From Halomonas icarae (GTDB taxonomy: Bacteria; Pseudomonadota; Gammaproteobacteria; Pseudomonadales; Halomonadaceae): a stretch of 64,000 nucleotides of DNA. The first letter of the stretch is position 1. Each line of letters opens with the position of its first letter. The DNA lies in contig NZ_WUTS01000001.1 in the NCBI RefSeq assembly GCF_009901955.1, positions 2,559,745 to 2,623,744 of the forward strand, read 5' to 3'. A program made the position numbers and the translations under genes. The notes under the pieces were generated by a model. That model saw only the letters and a list, made by a program, of their open reading frames with translations. It ran no database searches and had not been told where the DNA came from. Shown here in pieces: positions 56,004 to 64,000 of the stretch.

Positions 56004-57158
56004 TCAGCGGCGGGCGATCCATGTCTGGGGGTCGATGGGGGTGCCGGCGCGACGCACCTCGAAATAGAGTGCCGGGCGGCGATGGCCCCCGCTCCTGCCC
56101 ACGGCGCCGATCGTCTCGCCCCGCGAGACCGGACGTCCGACCTGGGCGATAAAGTGCTGCAGGTGGGCGTGTAGCGTCATCACACCATCACCGTGGTCGA
56201 TGATCAGCAGGTTGCCGAAGCCGCGCAGCCAGTCGGCGAAGACCACCCGGCCGGCATGCACGGCGCGTACCGGGCTGCCCTCGGCGGCCAGGATCAGAAT
56301 GCCGTTGCGATGGACGGCATCGCCGACACCGAAGCGCGAGGCGATGTTGCCCTGGACCGGCCAGGGCAACTCACCACGGGTGCGTTCGATGGCGGTGGAG
56401 GGGGGCGGACGCTGCAGGCGGGCCAGCTGCTCCTGAACGTCGCGCAGTACCTGCTCGGCGCGCTCGCGATCCTGCTCCAGGGAGGCGAGCCGGGCGGCTT
56501 CGCCGCTGTGGCGGCTCTCCAACGCCGCGAGCAGGTTCGAGCGTTCGTGAATCTGTTCGGCCAGCTCGGCGCTGCGGGCGGCGAGCTCGGCGGCGAGGGC
56601 ATCGAGGCGGTCACCGCGGGTTTCGAGCTCACCTCGGGTCTCGGCCAGTGCCGTGTCGAGGCGTGCGAGCTCGTCGAGACGGGCGCGTCGGGCGCGGGCC
56701 AGATGGTTCAGGTAGTGCTGCAGCCGGTCCAGCCGTGCCGGATCGTCCTGATTGAGCAGCAGCTTCAGCTGGGGCGAATGGCCCAGTCGATAGAGTGCAT
56801 CGAGCTGGGCATGGATGGCCTCGAGCTGGGCGCTCCGCTCGGCGTCGAGTTCGTCGCGGCGCGACTGCAGGGTTTCCATCTCGGTGCCCAGCTCGCGTCG
56901 CTCGGCCTGGAGTTCATCGAGGCGACGATGGGTGGTGGCCAGCGAGGTCTCGATCTCCTCCAGCTGGCGAGCCGCCGCGTTGCGGGCCTGGCGGGTGGAT
57001 GCCAGGCGCCGATCGGCCTCCTCGATGGCCTCGCCGATGGCGTCGAGGCGCTCCTGTGCCGCCTTCTCGCTGGGCTGGGCCGCCAGCGGCCCAGCCAGGA
57101 GCAGCGTCAGCAGCAGGGTGCCTGGGAGGGTGACGCTCCTGAACATCCAGTCGCTCAT
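56004..57158 (-). CDS. envC: Murein hydrolase activator EnvC (degenerate LytM)
   Basis: 384 residues: signal peptide ([14 protein letters not shown]), then coiled coil from about 30 to 250, then a C-terminal M23/LytM domain. The zinc ligands are largely lost: the usual HxGxD is RNGIL and the PHLHYE segment is PALYFEV, while AHL is kept. That is expected for EnvC, which activates amidases at the septum instead of cutting murein itself. Start overlaps the gpmI stop by 4 bp. Confidence 0.92.
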   Translation of the reverse strand: MSDWMFRSVTLPGTLLLTLLLAGPLAAQPSEKAAQERLDAIGEAIEEADRRLASTRQARNAAARQLEEIETSLATTHRRLDELQAERRELGTEMETLQSRRDELDAERSAQLEAIHAQLDALYRLGHSPQLKLLLNQDDPARLDRLQHYLNHLARARRARLDELARLDTALAETRGELETRGDRLDALAAELAARSAELAEQIHERSNLLAALESRHSGEAARLASLEQDRERAEQVLRDVQEQLARLQRPPPSTAIERTRGELPWPVQGNIASRFGVGDAVHRNGILILAAEGSPVRAVHAGRVVFADWLRGFGNLLIIDHGDGVMTLHAHLQHFIAQVGRPVSRGETIGAVGRSGGHRRPALYFEVRRAGTPIDPQTWIARR

Positions 57159-58720
57159 TCAAGCTCGAGCAGGACGCGTCCACTCATCTCCTCGGGGGCA
57201 GGCTGCTTCATCATCGCCAGTAGGGTCGGGGCGATATCGCACAGGCTGCCGTCGTCGCGGAATCGAGCCGGGCGCTCGCCGACATAGATCAGCGGCACCT
57301 GGAAGGTGGTATGGGCGGTCTGGGGAGCGCCGGTCTCGGGATTGATCATCTGTTCGGCATTGCCGTGGTCGGCGGTGACCAGGCAGGCACCGCCGGCGCG
57401 CTGGATCGCCTCCACCACACGGCCTACACAGCCATCGACGGTCTCGATGGCCTTGACCGCGGCATCGAAGTCACCGGTGTGACCGACCATGTCGCCATTG
57501 GCGTAGTTGCACACGATCAGGTCGAAGCGGCCGGAGTCGATCGCTTCCACCAGGCGGTCGGTGACCTCGTGGGCGCTCATCTCGGGCTTCTCGTCATAGG
57601 TCTTCACGTCCCGGGGAGAGGGCACCAGGATGCGCTCCTCGCCACGATATTCGGCCTCGCGACCGCCGGAGAAGAAGAAGGTGACATGGGGGTACTTCTC
57701 GGTCTCGGCGATGCGCAGCTGGGTCAGGCCACGGCTCTCGACTACCTCGCCCAGGGTGTTGTGAAGATCCACCGGCGGGAAGGCCGCCGGCGCGGGGATA
57801 TCGGCGGCGTAGCGGGTCAGGGTCACCAGGCCCTCGGCGGCGAGTCGCGGATGTACACGGCGCTCGAAGCCCTCGAAGCTCTCGTCGACGAAGGCCCGGG
57901 TCAGTTCCCGGGCGCGGTCGGCACGGAAGTTCATGAACAGGGCGGCATCGCCCGTCTCGAGGGTGACCACTTCCCCGGCCGGGCGTACGCTGGTGGCGGC
58001 CACGAACTCGTCGGTCTCGCCGCGCTCGTAGGCGGCGCTCAGTCCCGCCTCGGCGCTGGCGGTGACGTACTCGCCTTCGCCCTCGGTGAGCAGACGGTAG
58101 GCCTTTTCGACGCGCTCCCAGCGGTTGTCACGATCCATGGCGAAGTAGCGGCCGATGATCGAGGCCACGAAGCCTTTGTCGGCGCCAACCAGCTCGGCGA
58201 GACGCGCATTGGCGCGCTCGATGGAGGCCTGGGCACTCTGGGGCGGCATGTCGCGGCCATCCAGGAAGGCGTGCACGAAGATGCGTGTGGCGCCGCGACG
58301 GGCTGCCAGCTCGGCGGCGGCGAGGATATGCTCCTCGTGGCTGTGTACACCCCCGGGCGAGAGCAGGCCCAGCAGGTGGACCGCACGCCCCGCGGCCACG
58401 GCCGCGTCGATGGGCGCGGTGAGGACCTCGATGGTGTCCAGGTCGCCCTCATCGATGGCCTTGGTGATGCGTGTGAAGTCCTGGTAGACGACCCGGCCCG
58501 CGCCGAGGTTCATGTGGCCTACCTCGGAGTTGCCCATCTGGCCATCGGGGAGTCCGACATGGCGGCCATCGGTATGGATCAGGGTGTGGGGGTGCTCGGC
58601 CCAAAGGCGGTCCATGACCGGGGTGTCGGCGGCTTCCACGGCATTGTTGGCCGGGTCGGGATTGTGGCCGTAGCCGTCGAGGATGATCAGGGCGACGGGG
58701 CGCGGGGCGTTGGCGGTCAT
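57155..58720 (-). CDS. gpmI: Cofactor-independent phosphoglycerate mutase GpmI
   Basis: 521 residues; interconverts 3- and 2-phosphoglycerate with manganese. The phosphoserine nucleophile is Ser65 in [31 protein letters not shown]-type sequence, [11 protein letters not shown] and the C-terminal [11 protein letters not shown] metal site follow. ATG 58720 fits the family start ([13 protein letters not shown]). Heads gpmI-envC-ctpA. Confidence 0.95.
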   Translation of the reverse strand: MTANAPRPVALIILDGYGHNPDPANNAVEAADTPVMDRLWAEHPHTLIHTDGRHVGLPDGQMGNSEVGHMNLGAGRVVYQDFTRITKAIDEGDLDTIEVLTAPIDAAVAAGRAVHLLGLLSPGGVHSHEEHILAAAELAARRGATRIFVHAFLDGRDMPPQSAQASIERANARLAELVGADKGFVASIIGRYFAMDRDNRWERVEKAYRLLTEGEGEYVTASAEAGLSAAYERGETDEFVAATSVRPAGEVVTLETGDAALFMNFRADRARELTRAFVDESFEGFERRVHPRLAAEGLVTLTRYAADIPAPAAFPPVDLHNTLGEVVESRGLTQLRIAETEKYPHVTFFFSGGREAEYRGEERILVPSPRDVKTYDEKPEMSAHEVTDRLVEAIDSGRFDLIVCNYANGDMVGHTGDFDAAVKAIETVDGCVGRVVEAIQRAGGACLVTADHGNAEQMINPETGAPQTAHTTFQVPLIYVGERPARFRDDGSLCDIAPTLLAMMKQPAPEEMSGRVLLELE

Positions 58721-59029
58721 GGCGAATGTCCTCGAAGCGTGAAAGGCGCGACCCGGCCCGGGCGGCTGGGGCCTCTCGTGCATGCCGATACCCAGGTCCA
58801 GAGGGCGATGCGGGGCGTTCGGGGTCGCGGTAGGAAGTGTCTTGCGGCATCATATCGCAGGCGGCATCGTGCGTCATGGCTCCCCGCGGCCAGAGGCTGC
58901 GGCGGTACCTCCGGGGCGGCCTGATTCGTCGGCGCCGACCTCGTGTATACTAGGCGCCCGGGCGCGCCCCAGCGCCCCTGTTTATTTACGTGTTATTCAC
59001 GAGCACCGAGACGAGAGTTATTCGTACCC
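58721..59029. other. Divergent gpmI-yibN intergenic region
   Basis: 309 bp without a gene. It holds a -10-like TATACT at 58946-58951 facing yibN, with no good -35 at 17 bp, followed by a GC-rich stretch of CG-repeat character (58953-58979). No terminator or gpmI promoter stood out. Confidence 0.45.
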
Positions 59030-59452
59030 ATGATCGATCAGCTGTTTGAATTCGTGCAGAACCACCCGCTGCTGGTGGGCGCCTTCCTCCTGGTACTGAC
59101 CGCCTGGATCCTCTATGAGGCGCGTAACAGTGCCGCCAGTGGCGTAACCTCCGGTGAGGCGACCCAGCTGATCAACCGCGAGGATGCGGTGGTGCTGGAC
59201 ACCCGGGAGTCGGGTGACTTCAAGTCTGGCCATATCGCCGGTGCCCGCAATATTCCTCAGAGTCGCCTCGATGAGCGCATGAACGAACTCGAGAAGGTCA
59301 AGGAGAAGCCGATCATCGTGGTCTGCAAGCACGGCCAGGCCGCCGGGGCGGCCGTGGCCAAACTCTCCAAGGCCGGTTACTCTCGAGTGCTCAAGCTCAA
59401 GGGCGGCATGACGCAGTGGCAGGCCGACGGCCTGCCCGTGGTCAAGAAGTAG
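59030..59452 (+). CDS. Membrane-anchored rhodanese (YibN-like)
   Basis: 140 residues. One N-terminal helix (LLVGAFLLVLTAWILYEA) followed by a rhodanese domain: VVLDTRESGDFKSGHIAGARNIP and the active-site loop CKHGQAAGA with its cysteine. In E. coli yibN precedes grxC-secB; the grxC step is missing here and secB follows 46 bp later. A protein-quality or sulfur role at the inner membrane is inferred. Confidence 0.88.
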   Translation: MIDQLFEFVQNHPLLVGAFLLVLTAWILYEARNSAASGVTSGEATQLINREDAVVLDTRESGDFKSGHIAGARNIPQSRLDERMNELEKVKEKPIIVVCKHGQAAGAAVAKLSKAGYSRVLKLKGGMTQWQADGLPVVKK

Positions 59453-59498
59453 CCATTGTTTGCCGTAAATTTGTTTACCGTATAAAAGGACCTTTCCC

Positions 59499-60011
59499 AT
59501 GGCGGAAGAGAATAACCAGGGCGCCGACGGCCAGGCCGCCGGCCAGCAGGACAAGCCGCAGCTGCAGTTCGCCGTGCAGCGCATCTACGTCAAGGACATC
59601 TCCTTCGAGGCACCCAACTCGCCGGCGGTCTTTCAGCAGCCCTTCAAGCCCAAGGTGGGCCTGAACCTGGATACCACCAGCACCCAGGTGGGTGATGGCC
59701 TCTACGAAGTGACGATCAAGGTCACCGCTCAGGTAACCCACAGTGAGGAGGGCACGACCTCCTTCCTGGCGGAGCTCGAGCAGGCCGGTCTGTTCCGCAT
59801 TACCGGTATCGAGGGCGAGCAGCTCGACCACACCCTGGGCGCCTTCTGCCCCAATGTGCTCTTCCCCTATGCCCGTGAGTGCATCGATAACCTGGTCAAT
59901 CGTGGTGGTTTCCCGCCGCTGATGCTATCGCCGGTCAACTTCGAGGCGATCTACGCCCGCAAGAAGCAGCGCGCGGCCGAACAGGGCCAGGACGCGCCGG
60001 CAACCCAGTGA
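59499..60011 (+). CDS. secB: Protein-export chaperone SecB
   Basis: 170 residues, tetrameric chaperone that keeps preproteins unfolded for SecA. Conserved: FAVQRIYVKDISFEAPNSP, VTAQVTHSEEGTTSFLAELEQAGLF, and CPNVLFPYARECIDNLVNRGGFPPLMLSPVNF. The N- and C-terminal Gln/Ala tails are flexible. Confidence 0.96.
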   Translation: MAEENNQGADGQAAGQQDKPQLQFAVQRIYVKDISFEAPNSPAVFQQPFKPKVGLNLDTTSTQVGDGLYEVTIKVTAQVTHSEEGTTSFLAELEQAGLFRITGIEGEQLDHTLGAFCPNVLFPYARECIDNLVNRGGFPPLMLSPVNFEAIYARKKQRAAEQGQDAPATQ

Positions 60012-60035
60012 TGCAGCGCGAGTGGCTCTGAGGTG

Positions 60036-60779
60036 ATGACCAGGAGATCGCCGCGTATCCACGTCGCCGCCGACCTGCGTGTCGGCGGCGACGTCGTTCT
60101 GCCCGAGGGGCCTGCCCGCCATGTGGCGCGGGTGTTGCGCCTGGGGGAAGGGGCCGCGCTGCGGCTGTTCGACGGTGCGGGCCTCGAAGCCAGTGCGGTG
60201 CTGGTGGAGGCCTCGCGCAAGCGGGTAGTCGCGCGTGTCGAGTCGGTGACCACCGGAGCCTGTGAGTCGCCGTTGAGGGTGCACCTGGGTCAGGCGATCT
60301 CCAAGGGGGATCGCATGGACTACGCCATCCAGAAGGCCGTGGAGCTCGGCGTGGCCGCCATCACACCGCTCTATACCGAGCATGGTGATGTACGCCTGAA
60401 GGGTGATCGCGAAACGAAGAAGCTTGCCCACTGGCAGGCCGTGGCGGCCAGCGCCTGCGAGCAGTGTGGACGTGCCGTGGTACCGCCGGTGCACCCACCC
60501 CTCGGCCTGGCCGACTGGCTGGTCGAGCGCGACGAGGCACTCCGCCTGGTGCTGCATCCGGAGACCGACGGAGGTCTGGATAGCGAGTCATCTCCCAATG
60601 GCGTGGCTCTGCTGATCGGTCCCGAGGGGGGGCTGGCCGAGGCGGAGGTCGCGGCCGCCCGCGAGGCTGGCTTCGGGCCGCTCTCCCTGGGGCCGCGTAT
60701 CCTGCGTACCGAGACCGCTCCGGTGGTGGCACTCTCCCTGCTGCAGTACCGTTTCGGGGATCTTGACGAGAATCGCTGA
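60036..60779 (+). CDS. rsmE: 16S rRNA (uracil-1498 N3)-methyltransferase RsmE
   Basis: 247 residues, SPOUT fold. N-terminal PUA-like part (HVARVLRLGEGAALRLFDGAG), then KGDRMDYAIQKAVELGVAAITPL, and the knotted SAM site LLIGPEGGLAEAEV with GPRILRTETAPVVALSLLQ. The start is either ATG 60036 or the GTG just before it; the ribosome site is poorly placed for both. In some relatives rsmE sits next to gshB, as nearly here. Confidence 0.92.
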   Translation: MTRRSPRIHVAADLRVGGDVVLPEGPARHVARVLRLGEGAALRLFDGAGLEASAVLVEASRKRVVARVESVTTGACESPLRVHLGQAISKGDRMDYAIQKAVELGVAAITPLYTEHGDVRLKGDRETKKLAHWQAVAASACEQCGRAVVPPVHPPLGLADWLVERDEALRLVLHPETDGGLDSESSPNGVALLIGPEGGLAEAEVAAAREAGFGPLSLGPRILRTETAPVVALSLLQYRFGDLDENR

Positions 60780-60837
60780 CACTTTCGCTCGGCCCCATCG
60801 AGTGCCGCTCCACCCTACCTCTCTATGGATATGTATC

Positions 60838-61557
60838 ATGACCGATCGCCGCGACTCCCGTTCCGCCCCTTCTGGCCCTGCTGCCCAGCGCCCCGGGCGA
60901 CGCTATCGGGCGCCGAAGTGTCACGTGGGCGAGGTGGCCTATCTGGAGGTGGTCACCGTCAATGATATCGGCGCCTTTCTCGACTGGGGGCAGCCCCGTG
61001 ACCTGTTGCTTCCCTATGGAGAGCAGCGTTTCCGGCCCAGTGTCGGCAAGCGAGTGCTGGTCCGCATCTACGAGGACCAGCAGGGGCGGCCGGTAGCCTC
61101 CCAGAAGCTCGAGCGTTTCGTTGCCGATGAGGCCGAGGGGCTTCGCGCCGGCGACGAGGTGATTCTGGTGGTCGCCGAGCAGACCGACCTCGGCCTCAAG
61201 GCGGTGGTCAACCACCGCTTCTGGGGGGTGCTCTATCGCGATGACATGACCCGACCGCTGCGTCGTGGCCAGCGCCTGACCGGCTACGTGAAGCGGCTGC
61301 GCGAGGACAACCGCCTGGACCTCTCGCTGTTGCCCCCGGGCGAGGCGCGCCTGGACGTGGTGGGGGAGGCGGTGCTCAAGGCGCTGCGCGAGAGCGGTGG
61401 CTATCTACCGCTGGGCGACAAGAGCGATGCCGCCGAGATCAAGGCGCGCCTGGGAGTAAGCAAGAACGCCTTCAAGCAGGCCATCGGCCGGCTCTACAAG
61501 CGTCAGCTGATCACCCTGGAGCCTACCGGTATCCGGCTGGCGCCGAGCGGCGAGTAG
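60838..61557 (+). CDS. S1-domain RNA-binding protein (CvfB/YitL-like)
   Basis: 239 residues. Several S1-like segments (VGEVAYLEVVTVNDIGAFLDWGQPRDLLLPY; ILVVAEQTDLGLKAVVNHRFWGVLY; RGQRLTGYVKRLREDNRLDLSLL) precede a C-terminal winged helix (LGVSKNAFKQAIGRLYKRQLI). This is the CvfB layout, whose members affect virulence-gene expression in Gram-positives. The start, preceded by a basic Ser/Pro stretch, is ATG 60838. Confidence 0.85.
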   Translation: MTDRRDSRSAPSGPAAQRPGRRYRAPKCHVGEVAYLEVVTVNDIGAFLDWGQPRDLLLPYGEQRFRPSVGKRVLVRIYEDQQGRPVASQKLERFVADEAEGLRAGDEVILVVAEQTDLGLKAVVNHRFWGVLYRDDMTRPLRRGQRLTGYVKRLREDNRLDLSLLPPGEARLDVVGEAVLKALRESGGYLPLGDKSDAAEIKARLGVSKNAFKQAIGRLYKRQLITLEPTGIRLAPSGE

Positions 61558-61602
61558 CCGGCATACTGGCCCTATTCATACTCTCGATCGGAACCCGACC
61601 CC

Positions 61603-62571
61603 ATGAGCGAACGTGCGCTGAAGATCGGCGTGGTGATGGACCCCATCGCGGACATCACCTACAAGAAGGACACCTCCCTGGCCCTGCTGTGGGCCGCCCG
61701 GGATCGCGGTGCCGCCCTCTACTACCTGGAACCCGGTGATCTCTTCCTGCGCGATGGGCGGGCCTTCGGGCGCATGCGCGACCTCGAGGTGCATCGCGAC
61801 CCCGGTCACTGGTATGACCTGGGCGAGCCCGCGCCGCGCCCCCTGGCCGAGCTGGATGTGATCCTGATGCGTCAGGACCCGCCGGTGGATACCGACTTCC
61901 TCAATGCGGTGCATCTGCTCGGCTTCGCCGAGCGCGAGGGGGTGCTGGTGGTCAACCCCACCCGGGCGCTGCTCGAGTGCAACGAGAAGCTCTTCGCCCA
62001 GCAGTTTCCCCAATGCTGTGCGCCGACCCTGGTCTCGTGCAGCGAGACCGAGCTGCGTGCCTTCCATGCCGAGCATCAGGATGTGATTCTCAAACCGTTG
62101 GACGGCATGGGCGGCAGCGGGATCTTTCATGTCGGCCCCGAGGGGCGCAACCTGGGTGCGGTGATCGAGACCCTCACCGAGCGCGGCCGGCGCCAGATCA
62201 TGGCCCAGCGCTACCTGCCCGAAATCAAGGATGGTGACACCCGTATCCTGCTGGTGGATGGCGAGCCGGTGCCCTATGGCCTGGCCCGGGTACCGATGGC
62301 GGGCGAGACCCGCGGCAATCTGGCCGCCGGCGGCAGCGGGGTCAGCCGCGAGCTCACCGAGCGTGATCACTGGCTGGTTGGCCAGGTGCAACCGATGATT
62401 CGCGAGAAGGGGCTGATGTTCGTGGGACTCGATGTGATCGGTGACTTCATCACCGAGATCAACGTGACCAGCCCCACCTGTGTGCGCGAGATCGACGACC
62501 AGCGTGGTACCGATATCGCCGGCCTGCTGATGGATGCCATCGAGCGTCGCCTTGCGGCGGCGCAAGGCTGA
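61603..62571 (+). CDS. gshB: Glutathione synthetase GshB
   Basis: 322 residues, ATP-grasp; joins gamma-glutamylcysteine and glycine. KIGVVMDPIADITYKKDTSLALL at the N-terminus, the ATP site ILKPLDGMGGSGIF, and the C-terminal EINVTSPTCVREID are diagnostic. It precedes a tonB-like gene and yqgE, as in Pseudomonas. Confidence 0.96.
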   Translation: MSERALKIGVVMDPIADITYKKDTSLALLWAARDRGAALYYLEPGDLFLRDGRAFGRMRDLEVHRDPGHWYDLGEPAPRPLAELDVILMRQDPPVDTDFLNAVHLLGFAEREGVLVVNPTRALLECNEKLFAQQFPQCCAPTLVSCSETELRAFHAEHQDVILKPLDGMGGSGIFHVGPEGRNLGAVIETLTERGRRQIMAQRYLPEIKDGDTRILLVDGEPVPYGLARVPMAGETRGNLAAGGSGVSRELTERDHWLVGQVQPMIREKGLMFVGLDVIGDFITEINVTSPTCVREIDDQRGTDIAGLLMDAIERRLAAAQG

Positions 62572-62585
62572 GGCGCGAGGCCACC

Positions 62586-63506
62586 ATGACGCTTGCCGTC
62601 GGCGACCCCATCCAGTATGCCCCGGTCACCCGCCCCTATCGGCGCTGGCTGGCCTGGTCGCTGGCGCTGCTGCTGCACCTGGCGATGATCGGCGTGGTGG
62701 CGAGCTGGCAGTTCGCCGCGTCCCCCCCCGAGCGCTCGAGCCTCGACGTGGTGTTGGTGACTCGCCCCGCCGAGGCGCCGGTAAACGCCGAGGCCATCGC
62801 CGAAACCGACCAGCAGGCGGCCGGCACCCAGCAGGAGGAAGCGCCTGCCGAGTCGCGTGCGGCCCCGGTGGAGGCCCCGGCAACGGCGCAGCAGGGGGCC
62901 AGGGATGTCGACCCCGCCACGCCGGCACCACCCGAATCGGCCGAGCGGGTCACTCCCGATGCACCGCCGGTCGAGGAGGCGCCACCGGTGACGGAATCCG
63001 GGGCCGAGAGCCCGATGCCGCCGACACCCCGTGAGGCCCCTCTGGCGGCTGCTGCCGAGGCCGAGCCTCGAGTGGCGGCGCCAACCGCATCGGGCCGCGA
63101 CCTGCTCGCCGACGCCACCCGCAGCATTCGCGAGCAGGGCCTCGCCCCGACCTCCCGGGGCCTCGACAGTGCGGCCCCTCGCCAGGCCGCCCAGCGCGCC
63201 GCCGAGGCGCGCTATATCGATGACTGGACGCGACGTGTCGAAGCCTATGGCAATCGTGTGCATCCGGCACCGCGTCATCTTCAGGGCCAGCTGCGCATTC
63301 GGGTGGTAGTCGGTCGTGGTGGCGAGTTGCGCCAGGCGGAGGTGGTACAATCGTCGGGACATCCCGAACTCGACCAGGCGGCGCTGGATACCGTTCATGG
63401 TGCCGCACCCTATCGCCCCTTCGATGCGGGCATGGGCAACCTGGACACGCTCTCCATCACCCGCGTCTGGCGGTTCGGTCAAGGCAACAATTACGGCGTG
63501 CGTTAG
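62586..63506 (+). CDS. Energy transducer TonB-family protein (TonB3-like)
   Basis: 306 residues. A single N-terminal helix (WLAWSLALLLHLAMIGVVASW, 22-42) includes the His used by TonB. It is followed by about 160 residues rich in Ala, Pro and Glu and a C-terminal TonB domain (LRIRVVVGRGGELRQAEVVQSSGHPELDQAA). The gene order gshB-tonB-yqgE is that of tonB3 in P. aeruginosa, which is tied to twitching motility and not iron uptake. No exbB/exbD is nearby. Confidence 0.87.
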   Translation: MTLAVGDPIQYAPVTRPYRRWLAWSLALLLHLAMIGVVASWQFAASPPERSSLDVVLVTRPAEAPVNAEAIAETDQQAAGTQQEEAPAESRAAPVEAPATAQQGARDVDPATPAPPESAERVTPDAPPVEEAPPVTESGAESPMPPTPREAPLAAAAEAEPRVAAPTASGRDLLADATRSIREQGLAPTSRGLDSAAPRQAAQRAAEARYIDDWTRRVEAYGNRVHPAPRHLQGQLRIRVVVGRGGELRQAEVVQSSGHPELDQAALDTVHGAAPYRPFDAGMGNLDTLSITRVWRFGQGNNYGVR

Positions 63507-63523
63507 AACCGCCGGGGAGTCTC

Positions 63524-64000
63524 ATGCAATCCGTGGAAAACTTCGGCCTGAAAGATCACTTTCTGCTGGCGATGCCACACCAGGAAGATCCCAATTTCGC
63601 CGGCACGCTCGGCTATCTGTGTGATCATGACGAGAAGGGCACTATGGGGGTGATCGTCAACCGCCCCCTCGAGCTGACGCTGGAAGCGCTGTTCGAGCAG
63701 CTCGACCTCGGCGGCGAGGAGAGTCCGCATCGCAACGCACCGGTCTACTTCGGTGGCCCGGTGCACAAGGATCGTGGCTTCATCCTGCATCGCGGCGTCA
63801 GCGATGAGTGGGACTCCAGCATTCAGGTCACCGACGAGGTTGCCCTGACCACCTCCATGGACATGCTTCAGGCGCTGGCCGCCGGTCGCGGCCCCGAACA
63901 TTTCCTGGTGTGCCTGGGCTGCGCCGGGTGGGAGTCGGGCCAGCTCGAGGCCGAGTTGCTCGACAATGCCTGGCTGACCGTGGAAGGGCGCAGCGATATC
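63524..64000 (+). CDS. YqgE/AlgH family protein (3' partial)
   Basis: 159 codons visible, no stop: it runs off the right edge. MGVIVNRPLELTLEALFEQL and VYFGGPVHKDRGFILHR are the UPF0301 hallmarks. The function is not established; AlgH was linked to alginate control in Pseudomonas. ATG 63524 follows GGGGAG. ruvX is usually next, outside this window. Confidence 0.93.
   Translation, partial: MQSVENFGLKDHFLLAMPHQEDPNFAGTLGYLCDHDEKGTMGVIVNRPLELTLEALFEQLDLGGEESPHRNAPVYFGGPVHKDRGFILHRGVSDEWDSSIQVTDEVALTTSMDMLQALAAGRGPEHFLVCLGCAGWESGQLEAELLDNAWLTVEGRSDI

Overview
This is a GC-rich gammaproteobacterial chromosome segment centred on the replication origin. The dnaA-dnaN-recF-gyrB block, the two-subunit glyQ/glyS, the pepP-ubiH-ubiI cluster with zapA and 6S RNA, the gshB-tonB-yqgE order and the protein sequences together look like Halomonas or a close relative (Halomonadaceae). 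That placement is a judgement from protein style and gene order; no database search was run.

Layout. 0-8.7 kb (plus strand): the 3' part of a ClC-type channel gene, hemJ-thiD, hemL, a two-domain kinase, rdgB-hemW, an OmpA-type lipoprotein and rlmJ. Three heme genes (hemJ, hemL, hemW) lie within 6 kb. 8.7-17.7 kb: a seven-gene minus-strand catabolic operon (N-formylglutamate amidohydrolase-like, TRAP transporter QM and P, glutamine-synthetase-like ligase, aldehyde dehydrogenase, iron alcohol dehydrogenase) with a divergent RpiR-type regulator. 17.69-17.86 kb: three tandem copies of the last ~36 bp of mnmE, read here as scars of integrative elements that use the mnmE 3' end as their attachment site. 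17.8-21.7 kb (minus): mnmE, yidC, rnpA, rpmH. 21.7-22.3 kb: rpmH promoter, AT-rich stretch, DnaA boxes and dnaA promoter, i.e. oriC. 22.3-28.6 kb (plus): dnaA, dnaN, recF, gyrB. Six parS-like sites lie between 25.4 and 29.5 kb, two of them inside recF.

28.7-46 kb: gmhB, glyS/glyQ, then lipopolysaccharide core genes: hldD, waaF, an OpgB-like phosphoglycerol transferase, four glycosyltransferases (GT90, GT4, GT2, GT4), a YrbL-like kinase, kdkA, a GT9 heptosyltransferase, hldE and waaA. The stretch 36.4-41.4 kb is clearly more AT-rich and holds a broken glycosyltransferase and an insertion-sequence remnant, so the outer-core genes look like an exchanged cassette between conserved inner-core genes.

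46-64 kb: rpiA, ilvA, a 31-residue membrane protein with its own promoter and terminator, 5-formyl-THF cyclo-ligase, 6S RNA, zapA, a UPF0149 protein, pepP-ubiH-ubiI, then gpmI-envC-ctpA on the minus strand, and yibN-secB-rsmE-S1 protein-gshB-tonB-yqgE on the plus strand, the last running off the window. No tRNA, rRNA or CRISPR array was seen.
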